In this document: piece after piece, positions 18,057 through 27,334 of the stretch
How the letters are laid out: every line of letters begins with the position of its first letter
Numbering within the stretch: the stretch's first letter is position 1
From: Pinisolibacter aquiterrae
GTDB lineage: Bacteria; Pseudomonadota; Alphaproteobacteria; Rhizobiales; Ancalomicrobiaceae
DNA length: 64,000 bases
Assembly: GCF_019160155.1 (NCBI RefSeq)
Contig: NZ_JAFNIH010000051.1
Location: forward strand, 1 to 64,000
Direction of reading: 5' to 3'
Notes under the pieces: model-generated
Seen by the model: the letters and a program-made list of their open reading frames with translations, nothing else
Database searches by the model: none
Told to the model about the DNA's origin: nothing
Translations under genes and position numbers: made by a program

Positions 18057-18256
18057 CACGCGGCCTCCAGAGCCTTCAGTTTCGCGCGCGCCGCGTCGAG
18101 GGCGGCATAGGCGTCGTAGGCCGCCTGGGCGACCTCCATGATCTTCGGCCAGTCGCCAGGCAGTTCCTCGGAGAGGTCGTGCAGGTTCATCTTGGCGTTG
18201 GTGGCCTTGGCGTTGAGCTTCTTGATCTCGGCCTTGAGGGTGTCGACGTCGGACAT
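18056..18256 (-). CDS. CCE_0567 (DUF683) family small nif protein
   Basis: A 66-residue mostly helical protein (MSDVDTLKAEIKKLNAKAT...), the small family found between the DUF269 gene and fdxB in many nif clusters. A structure of a cyanobacterial member (CCE_0567) showed a two-helix coiled-coil metalloprotein; the role in fixation is not established. The sequence has a hydrophobic/charged heptad-like pattern in its first 30 residues. It is coupled to fdxB by a one-base overlap. Confidence 0.88.
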   Translation of the reverse strand: MSDVDTLKAEIKKLNAKATNAKMNLHDLSEELPGDWPKIMEVAQAAYDAYAALDAARAKLKALEAA

Positions 18257-18297
18257 GGCGTCACTCCGGATGGGATGGTTCGAAAGACGGATGGGCC

Positions 18298-18393
18298 GAG
18301 CATCATCCCCGGCGCGGACGAGGCGCGCGGTCGGCCCACGAGACCGAACGCCCCGCTCGCGTGCGCGAGCCGGCCTCGCCGGGGATGATGCCG
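18298..18393. repeat. Long inverted repeat between the DUF269 and DUF683 genes
   Basis: GCATCATCCCCGGCG and its exact complement CGCCGGGGATGATGC flank about 60 bases in the 176-base gap. The segment could fold as a large hairpin within the nifE operon mRNA and might tune the ratio of upstream to downstream genes. Confidence 0.6.
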
Positions 18394-18432
18394 GTCGGGC
18401 GACGCGGGGAATGCGTCGCCCCCCTCCCCGGT

Positions 18433-18903
18433 TCACCAGTCGGCGACTTCCGGGAACTTGGCGATCATCTCGCAGGCCTCGTCGACCGCCTTGGTGCCGG
18501 CCTCGGCGAGCTTGGTCAGGTTCTCCTGACCCCAACGGTGGACGTCGCGCAGCGACTTCGACAGAACCACCAGCCGACCGACGGTGAGGATCACCCGGCC
18601 GAAGCCCTCGTGGCTCATCTTCATCATCGGCGAGGCGATGTGGCCGGCCTTCTCCTCGATGGCGAGGCCGACGGCGGCGTAGAACTTCTCGATCCGCCAC
18701 AGCACGTCCGGATCGGGATCGCCGATGATCGGGATCTCGCGGCGTTGTTCCTTGGTCAGGATGAAGTCCTTGAGGAGATGGGCGTCGGAGCGCTTCTCCC
18801 AGGAGCCGTAGCTGTCCTCGGCGCGCATCAGGCGCACCAGGGTGGCGAGGAAGGGCGTGGCGAGCGCCGTTTCGTCGGCGGAGACATCGAGCGTATCGGA
18901 CAT
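18433..18903 (-). CDS. NifX-associated nitrogen fixation protein (DUF269)
   Basis: A 156-residue protein with the DUF269 signatures [10 protein letters not shown] near residue 32 and [15 protein letters not shown] near residue 75. The family almost always follows nifX and is needed in some species, but its molecular role is not known. The start at 18903 has GAGGA upstream; the next in-frame upstream start would be a TTG overlapping nifX. It sits 11 bases after nifX. Confidence 0.92.
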   Translation of the reverse strand: MSDTLDVSADETALATPFLATLVRLMRAEDSYGSWEKRSDAHLLKDFILTKEQRREIPIIGDPDPDVLWRIEKFYAAVGLAIEEKAGHIASPMMKMSHEGFGRVILTVGRLVVLSKSLRDVHRWGQENLTKLAEAGTKAVDEACEMIAKFPEVADW

Positions 18904-18914
18904 CGGGATGATCC

Positions 18915-19412
18915 TCAATCGTCGGCGAAGGAAGGTTTGGGGGCGGCGATGCCGGCCTCGGCCAGCACCTTGCGCAGCCAGGGCGGCGGCGCGCCGTTCA
19001 GCATCGTGCGGGTGCGCTCCAGCACCTCGTCGATCGACGAGGGGTTCGCCACCTTGATCGGGTGGATCTTGGCGGAGACGACCTTGGCGGCGGATGGACC
19101 GCCGATCGCCAGGCAGAAGAGGAGATGACAGCCGGTCAGCGCCTCGACCTTCGGCGTGATGCGATCGTCGCCGTCGGTCTTGTGCTGCCCGGATTCCGGG
19201 GTCACGTCGTCGAAGGCGAGCGCCTCGACGAAGCTCCAGCCCGCCTTGGTCACGTCGTAGACCGCGAAGCGGGCGGCCGAGCCGAAGTGGGCGTTGAGCC
19301 CCTTCATGTCGTTGGTGGCGATGGCCACGCGAACGGCGCCGGCGGCGCGCTCGGGAGCCGGGGTTTCGGCGCCGTCAGTGGGCACGAGCGTCAATCTCCG
19401 AACGGCGGTCAT
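18915..19412 (-). CDS. nifX: FeMo-co biosynthesis protein NifX
   Basis: A 165-residue NifX, a carrier of NifB-co and the VK-cluster between NifB and NifEN. The dinitrogenase iron-molybdenum cofactor-binding fold is seen in [16 protein letters not shown] and the later [15 protein letters not shown] segment. The start overlaps the end of nifN by 38 bases, so translation is coupled. The C-terminus (PPWLRKVL) matches the family. Confidence 0.95.
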   Translation of the reverse strand: MTAVRRLTLVPTDGAETPAPERAAGAVRVAIATNDMKGLNAHFGSAARFAVYDVTKAGWSFVEALAFDDVTPESGQHKTDGDDRITPKVEALTGCHLLFCLAIGGPSAAKVVSAKIHPIKVANPSSIDEVLERTRTMLNGAPPPWLRKVLAEAGIAAPKPSFADD

Positions 19413-20760
19413 GGTCGTTCTCTCTCTTCAGAAGCGGATTCAACCCCTCCGGGGTCGGATCGTGCTGTTGGGCCTGGAAGATGTTGGAGACCTCGAAGAT
19501 CAGGTCGCGGGTGCCGCGATAGCCCACGAAGGTCCGATGCTGCGCGCCGAGCCGATCGAAGATCGGGAACCCGACCCGGAAGAGCGGAATGCCGAGGTGC
19601 TCGGCCGCCTGACGGCCGTGGCTGTGGGTGACGAGGAGGTCGCAGCCGAAGGCGCGCGCCTCGAGGTCGCCGAGATCGCCGACCTTGATCTCGTCGGTCG
19701 GCACCTTCCGCAGGATCGGCGAGGTGCCGGTGGTGGTGACGGCGGTCGTCACCTCGGCGCCCATGCCGGCGAAGAAGACCGACAACTGGTAGAGATGATC
19801 GGGCTCGGCCGCGATGGCGATCTTCTTGCCCCCGAAGTGGAAATGACCGTCGAGGAGCGCGTCGGCGAGTTGCGAGCGGGCGCGGCGCAGCTTCGCCGGG
19901 ACCGGATTGCCGGAGATCTCGGCAAGCGCGGTGACGAAACGATCGGCGGCCTTCAGGCCGGTCAGGGTGCCGAACAGCGTGTAGGGCACGTCGGCGATCT
20001 CGGCGAGCTTCTCGGCCGCCGCGCGCTGGCCCTCGCCGATGGCGATGCAATGAATGCATTCGCCGAGCGAGCGGATGTCCTCGACCCTGGTGCCGCCGTA
20101 GGTGGTCGGGATCCATTTGCCCGGCACGGTGCCGTCCAGAGCCCCCGACACGTCGGGCAGGATGGTGGCTTCCAGACCGAAGGCCTCGACCGTCTCGCGG
20201 ATCTCCTCGATGTCGGCGACCGTCAGGTTGAAGCCCGGCAGGATCGCGATCCGGCGCGGATTGCGGAGCGGCGAGACCGGCGCGGTGATGCCCTCGATCA
20301 TCGAGACGACGGCCTTGGTCCAACCCTCCTCGATCGAGCCGTTGAAATCGGGCGTCGTGGCGAGCACCACTTCGGTGCCGGCGAGCGCCTCGGCGCGGCG
20401 GGCCTTGATGGTGGCGAGATCGCCGGCGAAATCCTCGCCGCGGGTCTCCACCAGCGCCGTCGTGCAGACGCCGATCAGCTTCGGCTTGGTGCGGGACTTG
20501 AGGTTGAGGATCGCCTCCTCGAGATGATCGGCGCCGCCCATGATGGTGGCGACCTCGTCCATGGCCGTGGTCTGGAGCGGGATCGTCTCCTTGAAGTGGC
20601 GCACGAACAGCACCAACGCGAAGGAGGTGCAGCCCTGGGAGCCGTGGAACAGCGGCACGCAACCGTCGACGCCGAGGAAGGCGAAGGCGGCGCCGAGCGG
20701 CTGGCTTGACTTCAGCGGGTTGACCGAGGCCGACTTCTCGACCGGAAGGATCGTCGTCAT
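19375..20760 (-). CDS. nifN: FeMo-co scaffold subunit NifN
   Basis: A 461-residue beta-type scaffold subunit that pairs with NifE as the NifEN complex, on which the FeMo-co precursor matures. Conserved elements include NPLKSSQPLGAAFAFLG, the HGSQGCTSFALVLFVRHF segment related to the P-cluster region of NifK, and TTALVETRGEDF. It follows nifE by 11 bases and overlaps nifX by 38. Length matches the family. Confidence 0.97.
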   Translation of the reverse strand: MTTILPVEKSASVNPLKSSQPLGAAFAFLGVDGCVPLFHGSQGCTSFALVLFVRHFKETIPLQTTAMDEVATIMGGADHLEEAILNLKSRTKPKLIGVCTTALVETRGEDFAGDLATIKARRAEALAGTEVVLATTPDFNGSIEEGWTKAVVSMIEGITAPVSPLRNPRRIAILPGFNLTVADIEEIRETVEAFGLEATILPDVSGALDGTVPGKWIPTTYGGTRVEDIRSLGECIHCIAIGEGQRAAAEKLAEIADVPYTLFGTLTGLKAADRFVTALAEISGNPVPAKLRRARSQLADALLDGHFHFGGKKIAIAAEPDHLYQLSVFFAGMGAEVTTAVTTTGTSPILRKVPTDEIKVGDLGDLEARAFGCDLLVTHSHGRQAAEHLGIPLFRVGFPIFDRLGAQHRTFVGYRGTRDLIFEVSNIFQAQQHDPTPEGLNPLLKRENDHDRRSEIDARAH

Positions 20761-20771
20761 GAGCCGGCTCC

Positions 20772-22286
20772 TCAGCAGTCGTCGGCGTCGCCGGAGCCGG
20801 CGTTCGCGAACTTCTTGTAGGTGAAGGCGGGGATCGCGGCGGCCTCGGCCTTCGGGCCGGGCGCCTCGGGACGGCCGACCACGACCGAAGTCGCGAGCAG
20901 ACGGCCGGTCTCGTCGAAGGGGGCGGGTTCGCGCACCTGGTCCCAGATCGGATTGTGGATGGCGATGTCGATCTGGCGCACCATCTCCACCATGCCGTCG
21001 TAGCCGGCATAGGGGTGGTGGCGCTCCTGGTTGATGTCGAGCCAGGGCATCCGCGCCTTCAGCGCGATGAACTGGGTGCGGCCGCCCGACAACATGATGT
21101 CGGCTTCGTGACGCTCGAGCAGGGCGTAGAGATCACGCGGCGCCATCCCCTCGAACATGTGGTTCTCGTCCTTGAGGATCTGCTTGATGCGTTCCTTGTC
21201 CTCGACGGTCGACTTCTTGACCGAGGTGCCGACGATCTCGATGCCGATCTCCATCAAGGCCGCCACCACCGACCAGGATTTGACGCCGCCGGTGTTGAGG
21301 AGGACGCGCTTGCCCTGGAGACGCGGCCGGAAGGCCTCGAGCTTCTTCCACACGATCGCCTCCTCGCGGGCGATCAGCGCTTCGGTGCGGTCGAGGAGTT
21401 CCGGGGCGGCCCCGCGATCGACGAGGAGCCGCGAGAGCCGGCGCAGCGCTTCCGACGTGTCGGCGACGCCGTAGAAGGAGCCCTCGAAATAGGGGATGCC
21501 CCAGCGCTCTTCCATCTTGCGGGCCAAGTTGATGAGCGCGGTCGAGCACACCATCATGGTCGCCTTGGCCGTGTGGGCCGCCGCGACGTCGAGATAGCGC
21601 GCGTCGCCCGGCACGCAGGCGCGCACCCGGATGCCGAGCTCGTCGAGCAGCGGCTTCACCATCCAGAACTCGCCGGCGAGGTTGAATTCGCCGAGGATGT
21701 TGACGTCGTAGGGACCGACGTCGTCCGGCTCGTGCGTGCCGATGACGTGGTCGAGCAGGGCCTCGCCAGCCAGCTTGTTGCCGAGGTTCTTGGACCCGAC
21801 GAAGCCGGCGGCGTGGACCGGGATCACGGCGGTCTCGAACTTCTCGGAGGCGTGTTTGCAGACCGCCTCGATGTCGTCGCCGATCAGCGCCGTCACGCAG
21901 GTCTCGTAGACGAAGATCGCCGGAGGCCGGTGCGCCTCGACGATCTCGCGGATCGCCTTGTAGAGCTTGCGCTCGCCCTGGCCGAGCACGACGTCGAGCT
22001 CGGTGAGATCCGTCGTGAAGGAGGTGCGCCACAACATCGGGCCGGAGGAGGCCGCGCCGCGATTGTCCCAGGAATTGCCCTCGCAGGCCAAGGGCGCGTG
22101 GATCAGGTGGGCGGCGTCGGTGATCGGCTGAAGCACGATCTTGGCGCCGTCGAAGGCGCAGCCTCCGGCGGCGGCGCCGGGGGTCAGAGGCTTGGAACAG
22201 CCCTTCTTGCGCGCCTTCTCGTCCTTGGCGACGTTCTTGTCGCAACCCGGCTCGTCGAAGAGTTCCTGGACCTTCGGTGAGAGCAT
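20772..22286 (-). CDS. nifE: FeMo-co scaffold subunit NifE
   Basis: A 504-residue alpha-type scaffold subunit. The cluster-binding cysteines appear in GGCAFDG and APLACEGNSWDNRG, ETCVTALIGDD matches the NifD/NifE family, and NPIWDQVREP lies near the C-terminus. The start at 22286 has an AGGGGG site upstream; the frame is open to 22328 but would start before this site. It heads the nifENX-DUF269-DUF683-fdxB-nifQ operon. Its leader holds a 9-bp hairpin that contains a NifA-type enhancer sequence. Confidence 0.97.
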   Translation of the reverse strand: MLSPKVQELFDEPGCDKNVAKDEKARKKGCSKPLTPGAAAGGCAFDGAKIVLQPITDAAHLIHAPLACEGNSWDNRGAASSGPMLWRTSFTTDLTELDVVLGQGERKLYKAIREIVEAHRPPAIFVYETCVTALIGDDIEAVCKHASEKFETAVIPVHAAGFVGSKNLGNKLAGEALLDHVIGTHEPDDVGPYDVNILGEFNLAGEFWMVKPLLDELGIRVRACVPGDARYLDVAAAHTAKATMMVCSTALINLARKMEERWGIPYFEGSFYGVADTSEALRRLSRLLVDRGAAPELLDRTEALIAREEAIVWKKLEAFRPRLQGKRVLLNTGGVKSWSVVAALMEIGIEIVGTSVKKSTVEDKERIKQILKDENHMFEGMAPRDLYALLERHEADIMLSGGRTQFIALKARMPWLDINQERHHPYAGYDGMVEMVRQIDIAIHNPIWDQVREPAPFDETGRLLATSVVVGRPEAPGPKAEAAAIPAFTYKKFANAGSGDADDC

Positions 22287-22308
22287 GCGTCCGGCCCCCT
22301 CTCGTCGT

Positions 22309-22330
22309 GTTTGTCGGTCATCCGACAAAC
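22309..22330. promoter_or_regulatory. nifE leader hairpin containing a NifA-type enhancer
   Basis: GTTTGTCGG/CCGACAAAC (9-bp stem, four-base loop) contains TGTCGGTCATCCGACA at 22312-22327, a TGT-N10-ACA match. It lies between the sigma-54 promoter (22354-22368) and the nifE start, so it would be transcribed. No such motif was found in the roughly 220 bases upstream of the promoter. Confidence 0.7.
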
Positions 22331-22353
22331 CGGCTTCGTCACGAGGAGTAAGA

Positions 22354-22368
22354 GCAAGGGGTGTGCCA
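22354..22368 (-). promoter_or_regulatory. Sigma-54 promoter of the nifE operon
   Basis: Minus-strand TGGCACACCCCTTGC has GG-N10-GC spacing and 14 of 15 consensus-type positions. It is about 68 bases upstream of the nifE start codon. Confidence 0.88.
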
Positions 22369-22587
22369 GTGGCCGGCCGAGAGGCGCGATGGCGCGGCCT
22401 CGCGCAGGGGAATTACGCAGTCGCCTATATTTTCGAGATTGATGTTTATTTTCGGTATTCGAATCGTATTCTCCTCCCGCGAGAGTTCGGCCCGGCGCGA
22501 AACCGGGAGGCTCTCCACCGGCCTCGCCGACGGTCGCCCTCGTCGACCCTCGAGACGGGATCGGAACAACGCTCGGGGGAAAACGAC

Positions 22588-23883
22588 ATGAGCGCCGAAA
22601 GCGCCCTCACGACCGGATTGGCCAAAGCCGCGCGGCGGCTGGTGCCCTTCATGAGTCTTCTGTTTCTGATCAGCTTCATCGATCGTTCGAACGTCAGCTT
22701 CGCGGCGCTGGCGATGAACAAGGATCTCGGCTTCACGCCGACGGTCTACGCCTGGGGCGTGGGCTTCTTCTTCTTCGGCTACGTGCTGTTCGAGGTGCCG
22801 TCGAACATGATTCTGGAGAAGATCGGCGCGCGGCGCTGGATCGCTCCGATCGTCATCGCCTGGGGCATCGCCTCGGTCGCGCTCGCCTGGGCGAACGACG
22901 CCAAGGCCTTCTTCACCGTGCGCTTCCTGCTCGGCATGGCCGAGGCCGGTCTGCTGCCGGGTCTGTTGCTCTACATGACGTGGTGGTTTCCCGCCAATCG
23001 CCGGGCGCGCACCACGGCGCTCCTGATGTTGGCGATCCCGTTGTCGATCGTGATCGGCGGGCCGCTCTCCGGCATCATCCTCGGCATCCCCGGGCTCGAC
23101 GGCGCGCTCGGCTTCAAGTCGTGGCAGTGGCTGTTCATTCTCGAGGGTCTGCCGGCGGTCGTCGTCGGGCTGATGGTCTACCGCGTCATGGTCGATCGTC
23201 CCGCCGACGCGCATTGGCTGAGCGCCGACGAGAAGGCGGCGATCGAGGCGGAACTCGACCGCGAGGGGCGGTCGGGGGGATCACACGTGCACGGCACGAC
23301 CATCCTCGCCGGGCTCGTCTCGCCGCCGGTTCTTCTGATGTCGCTCGCCTATTTCGGCTCGCTCCTGGGCGGGTTCGGCATCATCTTCTGGGTGCCGCAG
23401 ATCGTGAAGGCCTTCGGGCTCTCCAATCTCCAGACCGGCTTCGTCGCGGCGATCCCCTACGCGGCGGCGGCGATCGCGATGATCGTGCTCGGGCGGATCG
23501 GCGATCGCACCGGCAAGCGGGTGATGCTGGTCGTGCTGCCGGCGATCGCCGGGGCGGTCGGGCTGATCGGCGCCGGGCTCTCCACCGATCCGCTGGTCTC
23601 GATCGTCGCCCTGTCGCTGGCGGCGAGCGGCGTCTACGGGCTGTTGCCCTCGTTCTGGACCCTGCCGCCGACCTATCTCAAGGGATCCGCGGTGGCGGCC
23701 GCCTTCGCCACGGTCAATTCGATCGGGGCCCTCGGCGGCTTCGTCGGCCCCTACATCGTCGGCTGGGTCAAGGAGACGACCGGGTCCTTCTCCTGGGGTC
23801 TGATCCTGCTCGGCTTCGGCGCGCTCGCCAATGCGGCGCTGGTGCTCATTCTCTCGAAGCTCCATCCCCGCGATCACGCGTGA
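22588..23883 (+). CDS. MFS transporter, anion:cation symporter (ACS) family
   Basis: A 431-residue transporter with about twelve hydrophobic segments. The N-terminal FIDRSNVSFAALAMNKDLG and the RFLLGMAEAGLLPG motif are typical of the ACS family, which carries organic anions such as sugar acids, tartrate, phthalate or allantoate; the substrate here is unknown. The start at 22588 has a GGGGGA site, and the long upstream in-frame extension overlaps nifE. It stands alone between nif operons and is followed by an inverted repeat (23926-23968) and a terminator (24050-24077). Confidence 0.88.
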   Translation: MSAESALTTGLAKAARRLVPFMSLLFLISFIDRSNVSFAALAMNKDLGFTPTVYAWGVGFFFFGYVLFEVPSNMILEKIGARRWIAPIVIAWGIASVALAWANDAKAFFTVRFLLGMAEAGLLPGLLLYMTWWFPANRRARTTALLMLAIPLSIVIGGPLSGIILGIPGLDGALGFKSWQWLFILEGLPAVVVGLMVYRVMVDRPADAHWLSADEKAAIEAELDREGRSGGSHVHGTTILAGLVSPPVLLMSLAYFGSLLGGFGIIFWVPQIVKAFGLSNLQTGFVAAIPYAAAAIAMIVLGRIGDRTGKRVMLVVLPAIAGAVGLIGAGLSTDPLVSIVALSLAASGVYGLLPSFWTLPPTYLKGSAVAAAFATVNSIGALGGFVGPYIVGWVKETTGSFSWGLILLGFGALANAALVLILSKLHPRDHA

Positions 23884-23925
23884 GACCGAAGGCCGAAGGT
23901 GCCGAGGCTCCCGGCCTTCGAAGCC

Positions 23926-23968
23926 ACGCGAATTTCTCGTCCGCGTCGGAGGCACGAGAAATTCGCGT
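23926..23968. repeat. 15-bp inverted repeat after the MFS gene
   Basis: ACGCGAATTTCTCGT (23926-23940) and its exact complement (23954-23968) surround a 13-base loop in the 292-base gap between the MFS gene and the next coding region. A terminator or mRNA-stability element is likely. Confidence 0.6.
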
Positions 23969-24049
23969 CGGGACCGGCGTCGCTCATTCTCGATGCCCGA
24001 TGGTGGGACGGGCTTGGGCGGAAAGCCGACATTCCGCGACATGATCACG

Positions 24050-24077
24050 ACGGCCGCCCCTCGGGGCGGCCGTTTCG
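24050..24077 (+). terminator. Rho-independent terminator of the MFS gene
   Basis: A GC-rich stem (ACGGCCGCCC paired with GGGCGGCCGT, loop CTCG) is followed by TTTCGTT. The same 27-base core occurs after nifK at 25614-25638 on the opposite strand. Confidence 0.7.
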
Positions 24078-24175
24078 TTCCGTTCACGCGATTTCAACCC
24101 GACTGCGCCACAGTCGGAGACACGGACGCGAAAGTGGTCCGACCGGGCGCGACCTCCATCCTCGCCGGATCGATC

Positions 24176-24742
24176 ATGGTGACCTTCGAGGGAACAGACA
24201 TCGTCATTCGAACCGAGCCACCACCCCGGTGGATCGCGCTTCTCTTCGACGGCGTCGGCCTCGTTCTCCTCGCCATCGCACTGCTCGGCGCCTTCAACAT
24301 CGCCCGCGTCGTCGCCTGGGCGCCGCAGGCGCAGGTGTCGCCGAGCGGACTGGCGCTCGGCATCGGGATCACGGCGCTGATCCTGGCGGTCGCGACCACC
24401 CTCCTCTTCGCCGGTCTCCTGCCGGGGCGCGAGCTGCGGCTCGAGCCCGCGGCGCGACGCGCGCGCCTCGTCGTGCGCCGGCCGCTCCTGACCACCAAGA
24501 AGCACTTCGCCCTCGGCACCCTGACCCCGCCCCGGCTCGTCCACGACGCCGAGGACGCGGAGAGCTCGGCGTCCTGGTCCTTCGCGATGCGGCTGCCGGA
24601 CGGCACGATCATCGACTATTGCGCGGCGACGCTGCCGCTCGCCGACCAGAAGCGCTTCGCCGAGACCTGGGCGGCGCGCATCGCCGAGATGATCCGCGAC
24701 AGCCGGCCGGCCGCCGCCCCGCCCAGCCGCGGCCACCGCTGA
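24176..24742 (+). CDS. Hypothetical membrane protein with two transmembrane segments
   Basis: A 188-residue protein I do not recognise. Residues about 20-45 and 58-82 are strongly hydrophobic and likely span the membrane. The remainder is a hydrophilic C-terminal part with an Arg-rich segment (RARLVVRRPLL) and ends Pro/Ala-rich. Overall layout resembles small bacterial proteins that carry a PH-like beta domain after two helices, but this is only a resemblance. The start at 24176 (MVTFEGTDIVI) has no clear ribosome site, so the N-terminus is uncertain. It converges with the K+ channel gene, 19 bases away. Confidence 0.6.
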   Translation: MVTFEGTDIVIRTEPPPRWIALLFDGVGLVLLAIALLGAFNIARVVAWAPQAQVSPSGLALGIGITALILAVATTLLFAGLLPGRELRLEPAARRARLVVRRPLLTTKKHFALGTLTPPRLVHDAEDAESSASWSFAMRLPDGTIIDYCAATLPLADQKRFAETWAARIAEMIRDSRPAAAPPSRGHR

Positions 24743-24761
24743 CGCGGTTCGCCGCGCGCGC

Positions 24762-25523
24762 TCACACGGCGCCGTCGTCCTCGATGTTCAGGATCTCGCC
24801 GCAGGCCTTGCAGTGGACGGCGTCGTGATCGTGGCGGCGCAGGCCGCAGCGCGGGCATTTGTGCTCGACCTTGGGCGGGCGGAACATCACCTGGACGAGG
24901 CGCAGGAACAGCGACACGCCGAAGATCATGATCACCACCGAGGTCATCTTGCCGGCGGTGCCCTTGAGGGTGACGTCGCCGAATCCGGTGGTCGTCAGGG
25001 TCGTCACGGTGAAATAGAGCGCGTCGGCATAGTTGGCGATCTCCTCGTTGGTCCAGTGCTGGGTCTCGTAGACCACCGCCGTCATCACGAAGATGAAGAC
25101 GAGGAGGTTGATCGCCGCATCGATCGTCTGCTGGTTGCGACGAAAGAACTCGAAGTCGGTGCGAAGCCGCCGTACCGTCTGGTAGGAGCGCAGGAGGCGC
25201 AACATGCGCGCCACCCGGAGGAAGGCGAAGCCCTCGCCGATCATCGGCGCCAAGAGCGAGGCGATCACGACGATGTCGACGACGCCGTAGGGGTGGACGA
25301 GATCCCGGAGGCGTCGCTCGGAGATCCACAGACGGGCGGCGAAATCGGCGACGATGCCGATGCCGATCACCACGTCGACCACCTCGACGAGCGCCGTATG
25401 GTCGGTGAAGGAGGAGCCGATCAGGAACAGCACGGTGACGACGTCGAAGGCCAGCAACGCATAACGGAAGGCGACGGCACGCGCCGAATCCGCGCCGTAG
25501 AGTTCCCTCACCAGAGCCTTCAC
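24762..25523 (-). CDS. Voltage-gated K+ channel-like protein with C-terminal zinc ribbon
   Basis: A 253-residue ion transport protein. Four N-terminal hydrophobic segments include an S4-like stretch rich in Arg (FLRVARMLRLLRSYQTVRRLR, in part), followed by a pore helix with the filter TTGFGD and a final hydrophobic segment. The last 40 residues form a zinc-ribbon pattern (CPRCG...CKACG), unusual for this family. The GTG at 25523 has GGGGGAGG seven bases upstream; an ATG upstream would overlap an Arg-rich non-family stretch. It is downstream of nifK but separated by a terminator, so a functional link with nitrogenase is not implied. Confidence 0.8.
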   Translation of the reverse strand: MKALVRELYGADSARAVAFRYALLAFDVVTVLFLIGSSFTDHTALVEVVDVVIGIGIVADFAARLWISERRLRDLVHPYGVVDIVVIASLLAPMIGEGFAFLRVARMLRLLRSYQTVRRLRTDFEFFRRNQQTIDAAINLLVFIFVMTAVVYETQHWTNEEIANYADALYFTVTTLTTTGFGDVTLKGTAGKMTSVVIMIFGVSLFLRLVQVMFRPPKVEHKCPRCGLRRHDHDAVHCKACGEILNIEDDGAV

Positions 25524-25613
25524 CGCCTCGCCTCCCCCGTCGCTTCCCCGACATTCGGTGTAACGGCGTCGACGCCTTCCGGCAATTCGCAAGGACACCG
25601 CCCCCGCCACGCG

Positions 25614-25638
25614 AAACGGCCGCCCCGAGGGGCGGCCG
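25614..25638 (-). terminator. Terminator of nifHDK
   Basis: On the minus strand a 10-bp GC-rich stem with a two- to four-base loop is followed by TTTCG, 31 bases after the nifK stop. Its sequence is shared with the MFS terminator at 24050-24077. Confidence 0.7.
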
Positions 25639-25668
25639 CCGCATGTCCGACGATGTCGGGGTTCGCGC

Positions 25669-27207
25669 TCAGCGGGTGAGGTCGAAGGAGTAGTCGGTCT
25701 CGCCGGGGATGATCGTGTCGGCGTCGAGCTTGTCGAAGACCTTGTCGAGGATCGTCGTCAGGACGCGCAGGCCGCCCTGATAGCCCATCAGCGGGAAGCG
25801 ATGGTGGTGGTGACGATCGAAGATCGGGAAGGTCAGGCGGATCAGCGGGGTGCCGGTGTCGCGCTCGAGGTACTTGCCGTAGGACGACCCGATCATGAAG
25901 TCGACCGGCTCGGTGAAGAGCAGCGAGCGCAGGTGCCAGAGGTCCTTGCCCGCCCACACCTGGGCCGAAGCGCCGAACGGGTTGGCCGCCAGCATGTCCT
26001 TCATCTCGGATTCCCACTGCTTGGTGCCGTTGGTGGCCAGGCAGTGGGTCGGCTCGCCGCCGGTCTCCATGACGAACTGGGCCATCGCCTGGACGAAGTC
26101 CGGATCACCCCAGATCGCGTATTTCTTGCCGTGCAGATGGGCCTGGCTGTCGGCCATGGCGTCGATCAAGCGGCCGCGCTCCATGCGGATCGCCTCCGGG
26201 ATCGCCTTGCCGGAGATCTCCGAGACCTTCATCAGGAAGGCGTCGGTGGCCTTGACGCCGAGCGGATAATGGAAGGTCGCGGTCTCCTGGCCCTGCTCGG
26301 CGACGTAGTCCATCGTCTTGCGGGTGTTCCAGTACTGCAGCGAGATCGTGCCCTTGGCGTCGAGCGCCGATTTGACCTGCTCGATCGTGGTGCCGCCGTC
26401 GTACATGCGATAGTCGCCGTCCGAGGGGGTGTCGAACTGGTCGGCCGCGTCCTGGATGAAGGTGTATTCGACGCCCATCAAGTCGAGCAGGCGCTTCAGC
26501 TCGCGGTTGTTGCCGACGCAGAAGCCGTCGAAGCCGGGGATGATGTTGAGCGAGGTGCCGGCATTGCGGACGGCGCCCTTCCAGAAGTTCTCCAGAATGC
26601 CCTTGATCATGTTGTCGTAGCCGTCGATGTGGCTGCCGACGAAGGCCGGGGTATGGGCGAAGGGAACGTCGAACTCCTGCGGAACGGAGCCCTTGGTCTT
26701 CGCGTTCTGGATGAAGGACTGGAGGTCGTCACCGATGACTTCGGCCATGCAGGTGGTCGAAACGGCGATCATCTTCGGCTCGTAGAGCGCGTAGGTGTTG
26801 GCCAGGCCGTCGATCATGTTGTTGAGGCCGCCGAACACCGCCGCGTCCTCGGTCATCGAGGAGGAGACCGCCGAGCACGGCTCCTTGAAGTGACGGGAGA
26901 GGTGCGAGCGATAGTAGGCAACGCAGCCCTGCGACCCGTGCACGAAGGACATGCACTTCTCGAAGCCGGCGGCGGCGAAGACCGCGCCGAGCGGCTGGCA
27001 GGCCTTGGCCGGGTTCACCACCAGGGACTGACGGGCGAGGTTCTTCTCGCGATATTCCCACGACTTGGTGAATTCGACCTGATCGTTCACCTGTTCCGTG
27101 GGCAGCGGGCACTCGAACTGCTCCCGCTTGTTCTTGAACATCTCCTGATATTCCGGCTCGCGGAACAGGGGAGCATGGTCGAGCACGCGATCGGCTGACT
27201 GCGGCAT
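25669..27207 (-). CDS. nifK: Nitrogenase MoFe protein beta chain NifK
   Basis: A 512-residue beta subunit of dinitrogenase. P-cluster ligands are seen in [25 protein letters not shown] and [12 protein letters not shown], and a conserved Ser-rich stretch follows SRHFKEPC. With NifD it forms the alpha2beta2 MoFe protein that holds the P-clusters at the subunit interface. It is the third gene of nifHDK, 269 bases after nifD, a longer than usual gap that is filled with palindromic repeats. Confidence 0.98.
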   Translation of the reverse strand: MPQSADRVLDHAPLFREPEYQEMFKNKREQFECPLPTEQVNDQVEFTKSWEYREKNLARQSLVVNPAKACQPLGAVFAAAGFEKCMSFVHGSQGCVAYYRSHLSRHFKEPCSAVSSSMTEDAAVFGGLNNMIDGLANTYALYEPKMIAVSTTCMAEVIGDDLQSFIQNAKTKGSVPQEFDVPFAHTPAFVGSHIDGYDNMIKGILENFWKGAVRNAGTSLNIIPGFDGFCVGNNRELKRLLDLMGVEYTFIQDAADQFDTPSDGDYRMYDGGTTIEQVKSALDAKGTISLQYWNTRKTMDYVAEQGQETATFHYPLGVKATDAFLMKVSEISGKAIPEAIRMERGRLIDAMADSQAHLHGKKYAIWGDPDFVQAMAQFVMETGGEPTHCLATNGTKQWESEMKDMLAANPFGASAQVWAGKDLWHLRSLLFTEPVDFMIGSSYGKYLERDTGTPLIRLTFPIFDRHHHHRFPLMGYQGGLRVLTTILDKVFDKLDADTIIPGETDYSFDLTR

Positions 27208-27334
27208 GTGTGGTCACCTCGCTGAAGGTCTCCGCGCCATACGGCGGACGACCGTTGGGGTGTGATCGGGGGATCGCGCGGGCGGGATGCTCGCGGCGTT
27301 CGTTCGTGACGTCGATTCTTGCGCTTTCGGCCCG

